Assembly (NCBI GenBank): GCA_009773975.1
Contig: VSMX01000115.1
Span: 1 to 7,306, forward strand
Origin: Desulfovibrio sp.
Lineage (GTDB): Bacteria; Desulfobacterota; Desulfovibrionia; Desulfovibrionales; Desulfovibrionaceae
Reading direction: 5' to 3'
DNA: 7,306 nt
Shown: one piece after another, positions 1 through 5,934 of the stretch
Numbering within the stretch: the first letter of the stretch is position 1
How the letters are laid out: each line of letters opens with the position of its first letter
Made by a program: the position numbers and the translations under genes
Notes under the pieces: model-generated
The model's database searches: none
What the model was told of the DNA's origin: nothing
What the model saw: only the letters and a program-made list of their open reading frames with translations

Positions 1-1
1 C

Positions 2-11
2 TGTAATACTA
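2..11. repeat. Left arm of a 10-bp inverted repeat at the window ends
   Basis: TGTAATACTA here is the exact reverse complement of TAGTATTACA at 7296-7305. It includes the TAG stop of the kinase (complement of 9-11) and the seven bases after it. Meaning unknown. Confidence 0.5.
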
Positions 12-3000
12 ACCCTTTCCCAGGAATTTTTGCAGGATTTCGAACAGGACCGCTATTTCGAGCGGTTTGGCAACGTGCGCGTCCATGCCGCATTTCAGCG
101 CGGCGGCCCTGTCGTCTTCCATGGCGTTTGCGGTCATGGCGATGATCGGCATTTTCCGCACGTCGTCCCTCGAAAGGCCGCGTATCGTTCTTGTGGCCTC
201 GTAGCCGTTCATGGTCGGCATCTGCACGTCCATCAGGATGGCGTCATAATGGTTTTCCGGCGAATTTCTCACCATTTCGACAGCGTCCGTGCCGTCCGGG
301 GCGGTTTCCACCTCAATCCCGTTTTCCGTAAGAATAAATTCCGCAAGCTCCCTGTTCAGCTCCACGTCATCGACAAGAAGGACGCGCCGTCCGGCGAAAT
401 CACCGGATTTCCAGCCTGTTTCGGGCTTCTTTTCCAGCAGGTTGTGGCTGGAAAGCAGGGCGTTGCGCAGGTCGGACATGAAGAGCGGCTTGGCGCAGAA
501 AGCGGTCACGCCAGCCTTTTTGGCATCCTCCTCGATATCCGCCCAGTCGTAGGCCGTGAGAATGATTATCGGCGTGTCCCCGCCGACAATGCGGCGAATG
601 CCCATGGCGGTTTCCACGCCGTTCATTCCGGGCATCTGCCAGTCGATAATGAAGGTATTGTATGGATCCTTGTCATTGCAGGCAATCTGCGCGCGGTAAA
701 CCGCCTCGCGCCCCGATGTGGTCCATTCCGGGCGCAGGCCCAGCTTTTTCAGCATTTTGTCCACGCTGTCGCAGACGTGAAAATCATCGTCCACCACAAG
801 GACGCGAATGCCGCCAAGGCGCTGGAGCGCGTCCGGTTTTTTTTCGCCTTCCAGCAATTTCAGCGTCAGGGTGACGGTGAAGACGCTGCCCTTGCCCGGC
901 TCGCTTTGCACATCGATTGTGCCGCCCATCATCTCCACGATGTTTTTTGTTATGGCCATGCCAAGGCCCGTGCCCTGCACGCCGCTCTGGGTTGTCGTAA
1001 CCTCCCTGGTGAACGGCTCGAAGATATGGCGCACAAATTCGGGCGACATGCCCATGCCGTCGTCGCGCACAATGAAGACATAATCCGCCCAGCCATGCTT
1101 GAAGGCCGGTTTCTGGCCTATGCTGAAAGTAATCTTGCCCCCCGCGGGCGTGTATTTGACGGCGTTGCCAAGCAGGTTGATAAAAATCTGGTTCAGCTTG
1201 AGTGGGTCGGCCAGCACGTCCTCGTTGGAGACCCCGAAAGTGTCTATAAACATTTGCAGCTGCTTGGCCGTGGCCTGGGGCTGGATAATGTTGACCAGGC
1301 CATGCATCAGCTCCGAAAGGTTGCAGTCCTGCTCCTTGAGCTGCATCTTGCCGCTCTCGATGCGGCTCATGTCCAGAATGTCGTTTATCAGGCTCAGAAG
1401 ATGGTTGCTGGAGGAGAGAACCTTGCGCAGGCAGTCCTCCACCTGGCTGCGGTTGTCCAGGTGGCCTGCCGCAATGGTGGCAAAGCCTATGATGGCGTTC
1501 ATGGGGGTGCGTATGTCGTGCGACATGTTGGAGAGAAAGGTCGTCTTGGCCTCGTTGGCGTGGCGCGCCTGCATGAGGGCGTCCTGCAGGGCCCGGGTCT
1601 GCCTGCGCTGCAGCCTGACCTGCTCTGTTATGTCGCGCGAGACGGACATGGCCATTATTTCGCCCGTCAGCTCGTCCTGGCTCAGATAGAAGGTCTGGCG
1701 CACGCAGATCTCCCCGCCTTCCGGCGTCCCTGTCCAGTAATCAAGATCGACCTCGCGCCGGTTGTCGCGGAAGCATTCGAGAAGCCAGGCCGGGTCCATG
1801 ACCTTTTTATAGCTTTTTGCGGATTCCTCCAGCACAAGGTCAAGCCCGGCATTGAAAAATTCGGAGGCCCTGCAGGGCAGGGAAAGCCCCCTGGCTGCGA
1901 GCAGGGAGACGGGCTTGCCGTCCACGGTCTGGATTATATCCTCCTCGATCAGGTCCTTGCCGACATTGAACTCGTAAGAGGACAGGGCGCTTGAGCAAAC
2001 AGCCAGCCTGTACTGGCGCTCCTTGCGGTTCATGGCCGCGATGCGCTTTCGCGCCTCGTGTTCCCTCAGGCGCGCCTCGGTAATGTCCTGGCGCATGAAA
2101 AGCGCCTTTACGGGCACGCCGTCCTTTTTCTCCAGGCAGGTGGTGACAAGGTTTTCCCAGGCCTCCCTGCCATTGCGCCAGACATGGCACTCGTAGGTTA
2201 TGATATCGCGCCTGGAAAGCTCCGCCGCCAGATTATCCCTTTCGAAGAACCTGCTGAAATCGTCTTTTTCCTCCCGGGTGCGCATTGCGGAGGCGTGGGA
2301 GGCCAGCAGATCCCCGTAGGATCCCGCGGCCCCGGGACCGTCGCCGAAATCCGGGTCGCGGCCGGCAATGTAAACGTATGTGCCGTTGGCCAGATCGACC
2401 ATGCAGTAGCGCGAGGCGAAAACGCTGGCCACGCCCTTGACGATGTCGTTATACTGCCTGTTTTCGTCTTCCAGAATCTTTTTCTGGTAGCGCCAGCGCA
2501 AGAGGGCAAAAGCCGCGTATGCCGCGAAAATGGCCAGCAGGCTGGTTTCCAGCTCCACGCCGGAGCGGTTGGCCCTTGAAATCATCCCCCGCGTGACATT
2601 TTTGGGAAAAGCCTGCACAAGCACAAAGTTGTAGTCTTCAAGATGGATGACGCTAAGGTTGCCGAACTCGCTGTCCTCCCCGCAGGCGAAGGCCCCCTCG
2701 CCGCCGTTTTTGAATATCTCCGCCGCGCCCGCGGCCGCTTTGGCGTCAATCATGTTCTCCCCGAGAAGGTCGTCCAGGAGATTTCCGGCATATTTGCCGG
2801 AATTGGAAAAGGCTATGACCCTCCCTTGCGCGTCGCACAGAAAAACGGAAGCCGGCGCGCCGAAATAGGACGAACCGAGACTGCTGTGCAGATAGGTTTC
2901 ATTTTTGTAGGCCCCGTGCAGCACGCCAATAATTTTGGCCCCGAAATAAAGCGGCGTGTAAAAGCTCAGAATTGGCTCGCTATAAAGGCGGGAATTGAAA

Positions 3001-3407
3001 ACGGGCACCACGCCGCTCTTTCCTTTCATGCCTTCGCTGTAAAACTCCCTGCCCCTGTCGTCTGTCACGATCCCTCTGGAGGACAGGGTTTCGCCCTTTG
3101 CGTTGGTGAAGCGCACGCCGTCAAAAGGAGAGGATTTTTCCAGGTTTTCGAGCATGGAGGCGGTAACCTCGGGTTTCTGGAGCGTGTCGCTCAAAAACGC
3201 GGAATATGCCTGCATCAGGTTCTGCGCGCCCCTGAACTGGGCGTCCAGCCGACGCGCGGTCTGGATCGCGGCATCTTCTCCATAAACCCTGTTCTGCTCC
3301 TCGATGCGGTCATGATTCTGATCCGTAAAACGGTAAAAGACCGCAACCACCAGACAAAGCAGAAGCACGGAGAAAACGGCGCTCAAAATTTTCAGCTTCT
3401 TGCCCAT
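9..3407 (-). CDS. Hybrid sensor histidine kinase with Cache-like sensor, two PAS-like domains and two receiver domains
   Basis: Inner-membrane two-component hybrid kinase of 1132 residues, numbered from the chosen ATG. A transmembrane helix (about 5-25) precedes a large extracytoplasmic region (about 30-285) that looks like a double-Cache sensor, and a second helix spans about 289-304. Two PAS-like segments follow (about 318-445 and 465-597), each ending in a DIT-E motif, then a short coiled linker. HisKA carries the phospho-accepting His630 in SNMSHDIRTP. The ATPase domain has an N box (LLGNAVKYTP), G1 (DDGMGM), F box (FEPF) and G2 (GTGLGM). Receiver 1 (about 867-985) has Asp922 and Lys973; receiver 2 (about 1007-1128) has Asp1060 and Lys1114, so both look phosphorylatable. 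No HPt domain is fused. The frame stays open upstream to a TTG at 3450-3452, but the ATG at 3405-3407 has a GGAGG 10 bases upstream and directly precedes the signal-anchor helix. The ligand is unknown and no cognate regulator is visible. Confidence 0.94.
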   Translation of the reverse strand: MGKKLKILSAVFSVLLLCLVVAVFYRFTDQNHDRIEEQNRVYGEDAAIQTARRLDAQFRGAQNLMQAYSAFLSDTLQKPEVTASMLENLEKSSPFDGVRFTNAKGETLSSRGIVTDDRGREFYSEGMKGKSGVVPVFNSRLYSEPILSFYTPLYFGAKIIGVLHGAYKNETYLHSSLGSSYFGAPASVFLCDAQGRVIAFSNSGKYAGNLLDDLLGENMIDAKAAAGAAEIFKNGGEGAFACGEDSEFGNLSVIHLEDYNFVLVQAFPKNVTRGMISRANRSGVELETSLLAIFAAYAAFALLRWRYQKKILEDENRQYNDIVKGVASVFASRYCMVDLANGTYVYIAGRDPDFGDGPGAAGSYGDLLASHASAMRTREEKDDFSRFFERDNLAAELSRRDIITYECHVWRNGREAWENLVTTCLEKKDGVPVKALFMRQDITEARLREHEARKRIAAMNRKERQYRLAVCSSALSSYEFNVGKDLIEEDIIQTVDGKPVSLLAARGLSLPCRASEFFNAGLDLVLEESAKSYKKVMDPAWLLECFRDNRREVDLDYWTGTPEGGEICVRQTFYLSQDELTGEIMAMSVSRDITEQVRLQRRQTRALQDALMQARHANEAKTTFLSNMSHDIRTPMNAIIGFATIAAGHLDNRSQVEDCLRKVLSSSNHLLSLINDILDMSRIESGKMQLKEQDCNLSELMHGLVNIIQPQATAKQLQMFIDTFGVSNEDVLADPLKLNQIFINLLGNAVKYTPAGGKITFSIGQKPAFKHGWADYVFIVRDDGMGMSPEFVRHIFEPFTREVTTTQSGVQGTGLGMAITKNIVEMMGGTIDVQSEPGKGSVFTVTLTLKLLEGEKKPDALQRLGGIRVLVVDDDFHVCDSVDKMLKKLGLRPEWTTSGREAVYRAQIACNDKDPYNTFIIDWQMPGMNGVETAMGIRRIVGGDTPIIILTAYDWADIEEDAKKAGVTAFCAKPLFMSDLRNALLSSHNLLEKKPETGWKSGDFAGRRVLLVDDVELNRELAEFILTENGIEVETAPDGTDAVEMVRNSPENHYDAILMDVQMPTMNGYEATRTIRGLSRDDVRKMPIIAMTANAMEDDRAAALKCGMDAHVAKPLEIAVLFEILQKFLGKG

Positions 3408-3417
3408 GTCCGAAAAA

Positions 3418-3422
3418 CCTCC
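3418..3422 (-). promoter_or_regulatory. Ribosome binding site of the hybrid kinase
   Basis: GGAGG on the minus strand, with 10 bases between it and the ATG at 3405-3407. It decides the start in favour of this ATG over the in-frame TTG 45 bases further upstream, which would add 15 polar, glycine-rich residues before the membrane anchor. Confidence 0.75.
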
Positions 3423-3473
3423 GAAACCCGCTCCGGATTTTTGCCTTGGCAATTAGCGCGGATTGCGGCGGGC

Positions 3474-3502
3474 ATCATATACCCGGGGGGAACGCGGCGC
3501 AA
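3474..3502 (-). promoter_or_regulatory. Candidate sigma70-type promoter for the hybrid kinase
   Basis: On the minus strand a TTGCGC (-35, positions 3497-3502) is followed after 17 bases by TATGAT (-10, positions 3474-3479). The -10 hexamer matches TATAAT at five of six bases; the -35 is weak (three of six). It would give a leader of roughly 60 bases before the kinase ATG. It sits downstream of the last recognisable ureB codons, so it could not drive an intact urease gene. This is a prediction from consensus only. Confidence 0.45.
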
Positions 3503-3538
3503 GCGCGGGGACAGGCCGGGGAATCGCCGGCGCCGGCA

Positions 3539-3742
3539 GGCCACGAGCTCCACTTCCTTTTCCTCGCCCGGCTCGAAACGGGTTGCCGTGGTGGCGGGAA
3601 TCTTCAGATGCTTGCCGAACGCGGCCTCGCGGTCAAACTGCAGATAGCGGTTGACCTCGAAAAAGTGGAAATGGCTGCCCACCTGAACCGGACGGCAGCC
3701 CGTGTTATGCACAACAACCTTCACCGTGCGGCGGGTGGCGTT
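3539..3742 (-). pseudogene. ureB: Remnant of a urease beta subunit gene (ureB)
   Basis: The minus strand encodes the conserved core of urease beta, a structural subunit of the nickel enzyme that hydrolyses urea. Visible signatures are RTVKVVVHNTG, RPVQVGSHFHFFEVN, FDREAAFGKHL and TATRFEPGEEKEVELVA, about 68 residues of a family that is usually about 100-105. After VELVA the expected end (typically a YGFN-like segment) is replaced by an arginine/proline-rich stretch, and the frame simply runs on to a stop at 3392, inside the kinase gene. On the N-terminal side an in-frame TGA at 3758-3760 interrupts the region where MIPGE... should lie; a degraded M-P-A-I-L-P at 3761-3778 may be its trace. A GTG at 3722-3724 gives an open frame of 110 codons (3392-3724), but it would lack the first part of the domain. 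Several positions that are usually Gly or Asp are changed (for example NTGC for NTGD). No ureA, ureC or accessory gene adjoins it. The family assignment is strong; loss of function is inferred. Confidence 0.8.
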
Positions 3743-3804
3743 GCAGACACGGAAGCTTCAGGGCAAGATTGCAGGCATGAATGAGAGAAGAGGCAGATTG
3801 TGGC

Positions 3805-3833
3805 TTGACCAAAACTGGAAAAAAAAGTAGAAG
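3805..3833 (+). promoter_or_regulatory. Candidate promoter for the bioDA-symporter unit
   Basis: TTGACC (-35, 3805-3810) is followed after 17 bases by TAGAAG (-10, 3828-3833, four of six matches) in a markedly AT-rich stretch with an A-tract in the spacer. It is the best sigma70-like pair between the ureB relic and the GTG of bioDA and would start transcription near 3840. No sequence resembling the classical BirA operator (TTGTAAACC and its inverted partner) was seen. Confidence 0.4.
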
Positions 3834-3844
3834 GAATTTTCCAG
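3815..3844 (+). repeat. 8-bp perfect inverted repeat in the bioDA leader (possible operator or hairpin)
   Basis: CTGGAAAA at 3815-3822 is matched exactly by its reverse complement TTTTCCAG at 3837-3844, separated by 14 bases. Centre-to-centre spacing of the arms is 22 bp, about two helical turns, as expected of a dimer-bound operator. It overlaps the spacer and -10 of the candidate promoter. The loop contains AGAAGGAA, which is Shine-Dalgarno-like. Operator and RNA hairpin are both possible; neither is demonstrated. Confidence 0.5.
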
Positions 3845-3867
3845 AAACAATTTGATTTGGTATAGCA

Positions 3868-5934
3868 GTGACCTCTTCAACTCCCCTGCGAGGTTGTTTT
3901 GTGACCGGCACGGATACCGATGCCGGCAAAACTACTGTCGTTGCCGCGCTTTTGCGCGCTTTTTGCCTGAAAGGCCTTCCCTGTAGGGCAATCAAACCTG
4001 TGCAGACTGGCTGCACCCGCAACAACGGGACTTTATATGTCCCTGATTTGTTTCATTATACTGACGCCGTTAGATATCAAACAAATATTTCCCCCGATAT
4101 CCGGGCGCTTGCCTGTTTCGAGCCTGCCTGTTCCCCGCATCTTGCCTCGCTGAAAACCGGCGTGCGGCTTGAGGCGGAAGACCTGGCCGCAAAAGCCCGC
4201 GCGGAAATGGCCGACGGCCGTTTTACCCTGATCGAGGGCGCGGGCGGCATTTACGCGCCCCTGAACGAGCGCCAGCATATTCTTGATCTCATGCTGGCCC
4301 TTGGGCTGCCCGTGCTGCTTGTGGCGCCCAATCGCCTGGGCTGCATAAACCAGGCCCTCATGGCCATGCGCGTCCTTGCGGAAACTCCTCTCCCGGCCGC
4401 GGGCCTCGTGCTTTGCGAAACAAGCCCCGCGGATGACGGCAACAGGGATCTTTTGCCTGAAAACAGCGCCTACCTTGCCCGGCATGCCCCGGAATTCGGC
4501 TTTCCGCTTCTTTGCGAACTGCCTTTCCTGCCAGAGCTTGCCTCGCAGGACGACCGGGCAAGGCGGCGGGGCTGGCAAAAACTTTCGGAATTTCTCGGGC
4601 CGGCCGCGGACCGTCTGGCCGCCCTTTGCAGCCCTGAGCCGGAAGACATCGCCGCGGACGACGCGGCCTTTGTCTGGCACCCGTATGCCGGCGCCGTTCC
4701 CGCGCCGAAAACATATGAGGCCGTGGCCGCGGAAGGATCCCGCATCCGCCTTTCGGACGGCCGCAGCCTGATTGACGGGATGTCGTCCTGGTGGTGCGCC
4801 AACCTTGGTTATGGCCGCGCGGATTTGCAGCTGGCCCTTGCAAGGCAGGCACGCATGCTGCCCCATGTCATGTTTGGCGGCTTTGCCCATGCCCCGGCGA
4901 CGCGGCTGGCCAAAAAGCTGCTGGCCATCGCGCCCCCTGGCCTGGGGAAAGTTTTTTTCGCGGATTCAGGCTCCGTGGCCGTCGAAGTCGCGCTCAAAAT
5001 GGCCATCCAGTACCAGCTTGCGGCCGGCAACAGCCGAAAAACGCGGTTTTGCGCCCTGCTTGGCGCATACCATGGCGACACCCTGGGCGCGATGTCGGTT
5101 TGCGACCCGGTAAACGGCATGCACCATGTCTTTGCCGGCTATCTTCCCGGGCAGATTTTTCTGGACCGCCCGCGCGCCCGTTTTGGGGGAGAGCCGGATA
5201 TTGAGGATCTGGAAAACATGGAAAAGCGGCTGCGCGCGCATTCGGACGAGCTGGCGGCCGTTATTGTCGAACCCATTGTGCAGGGCGCGGGCGGAATGTG
5301 GTTTTATCATCCCGAATACCTGAAGCGGCTGAGAGAACTCTGCGCGGAACTCGGAATATTGCTGATAGCTGATGAAATCGCCACCGGCTTTGGCCGCACG
5401 GGCCGGCTTTTCGCCTGCGAATGGGCCGGCATCTCCCCGGATATCCTCTGCCTTGGCAAGGCGCTTACGGGCGGAATGATGAGCTTTTCGGCAGTATTGG
5501 CCAGCGGCCGGGTCGCGGAGGCAATCTCCAGCCCGAAAGACGATTCCGTGCCCGGCGTTCTCCTGCACGGCCCCACATTCATGGCCAATCCGCTTGCCTG
5601 TTCCGTCGCCCTGCAGGCCATTGAAACGCTCCTGGCCTTTCCGTGGCAAGAAAACGCTGCCCGCATCGGGCAGCGCCTTGCGGAAGGCCTGGAGCCATGC
5701 CGCAACCTGCCGGGAGTGGAGGATGTGCGGGCGCTGGGCGCCATTGGCGTTGTGGAGACCAAAAAACCGGTTGATACGGAAAGGATGCAGGCTTTTTTTG
5801 TGGAATCCGGAGTCTGGATCAGGCCTTTCAGCCGGCTGGTTTACCTGATGCCACCGCTTGTTGCCGCAAACGATGAAATTGACGCGCTTTGCGCCGCGAT
5901 ACGCAAAGCCTGCGAAAGGGGCCTGCATCTGTGA
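3868..5934 (+). CDS. bioDA: Bifunctional dethiobiotin synthetase / DAPA aminotransferase (BioD-BioA fusion)
   Basis: A 688-residue cytosolic fusion for consecutive biotin steps: the BioA part transfers an amino group from S-adenosylmethionine to KAPA to form DAPA, and the BioD part closes the ureido ring with ATP and CO2 to give dethiobiotin. BioD occupies about residues 1-245: P-loop GTDTDAGKTT (14-23), IKPVQTG (42-48), EPACSPH (85-91), EGAGG (123-127) and NRLGCIN (155-161). After a linker, BioA occupies about 268-688: WHPY (270-273), DGMSSWW (303-309), DSGSVAVEVALKMA (366-379), YHGDT (401-405), the PLP-binding DEIATGFGRTG (502-512), the Schiff-base lysine Lys531 in LGKALTGG, HGPTF (568-572) and WIRPF (650-654). 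Both halves look full length with key residues intact. The GTG start is the first possible because an in-frame TGA lies at 3853-3855; no Shine-Dalgarno lies at normal distance. The stop overlaps the start of the symporter gene. No bioB, bioF or pimeloyl genes are in the window. Confidence 0.96.
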   Translation: MTSSTPLRGCFVTGTDTDAGKTTVVAALLRAFCLKGLPCRAIKPVQTGCTRNNGTLYVPDLFHYTDAVRYQTNISPDIRALACFEPACSPHLASLKTGVRLEAEDLAAKARAEMADGRFTLIEGAGGIYAPLNERQHILDLMLALGLPVLLVAPNRLGCINQALMAMRVLAETPLPAAGLVLCETSPADDGNRDLLPENSAYLARHAPEFGFPLLCELPFLPELASQDDRARRRGWQKLSEFLGPAADRLAALCSPEPEDIAADDAAFVWHPYAGAVPAPKTYEAVAAEGSRIRLSDGRSLIDGMSSWWCANLGYGRADLQLALARQARMLPHVMFGGFAHAPATRLAKKLLAIAPPGLGKVFFADSGSVAVEVALKMAIQYQLAAGNSRKTRFCALLGAYHGDTLGAMSVCDPVNGMHHVFAGYLPGQIFLDRPRARFGGEPDIEDLENMEKRLRAHSDELAAVIVEPIVQGAGGMWFYHPEYLKRLRELCAELGILLIADEIATGFGRTGRLFACEWAGISPDILCLGKALTGGMMSFSAVLASGRVAEAISSPKDDSVPGVLLHGPTFMANPLACSVALQAIETLLAFPWQENAARIGQRLAEGLEPCRNLPGVEDVRALGAIGVVETKKPVDTERMQAFFVESGVWIRPFSRLVYLMPPLVAANDEIDALCAAIRKACERGLHL
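5915..5921 (+). promoter_or_regulatory. Ribosome binding site of the SSF symporter
   Basis: AAAGGGG inside the last codons of bioDA, with 9 bases between it and the GTG at 5931-5933. It supports the GTG in the GTGA stop-start overlap over an in-frame TTG at 5889-5891, which would extend the protein by 14 mostly polar residues before the first membrane helix. Confidence 0.65.

Noticed and set aside
30..1994. A 654-codon open frame on the plus strand opposite the kinase gene
   Set aside because: It is antisense to the conserved HisKA, ATPase and receiver domains, shows no recognisable domain, and is rich in His/Arg/Val as expected of a high-GC shadow frame.
3408..3452. Longer kinase start at the TTG 3450-3452
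   Set aside because: It would add 15 residues before the signal anchor and would place the well-spaced GGAGG inside the coding region; the ATG at 3405-3407 is the better start.
3512..3540. GC-rich palindrome (GCCGGCGCCGGC at 3526-3537) as a terminator for the relic
   Set aside because: There is no T-run after it on either strand, and short GC palindromes are common in this composition.
2643..3647. A 334-codon plus-strand open frame running from inside the kinase gene across the ureB relic
   Set aside because: No recognisable domain; it is antisense to both the kinase sensor region and the ureB core, which explain the sequence better.
3861..3866. TATAGC with an upstream TGG as an extended -10 promoter for bioDA
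   Set aside because: Transcription would begin around 3873, downstream of the GTG start codon, so it could not make the full-length message.
3780..3867. A BirA-type biotin operator or a riboswitch upstream of bioDA
   Set aside because: No TTGTAAACC-like half-sites were found, the leader is too short for known riboswitch classes, and the inverted repeat present has a different sequence.
5889..5930. Longer symporter start at the TTG 5889-5891
   Set aside because: It would overlap bioDA by 46 bases, add a polar stretch before the first helix and ignore the AAAGGGG site that serves the GTG at 5931.
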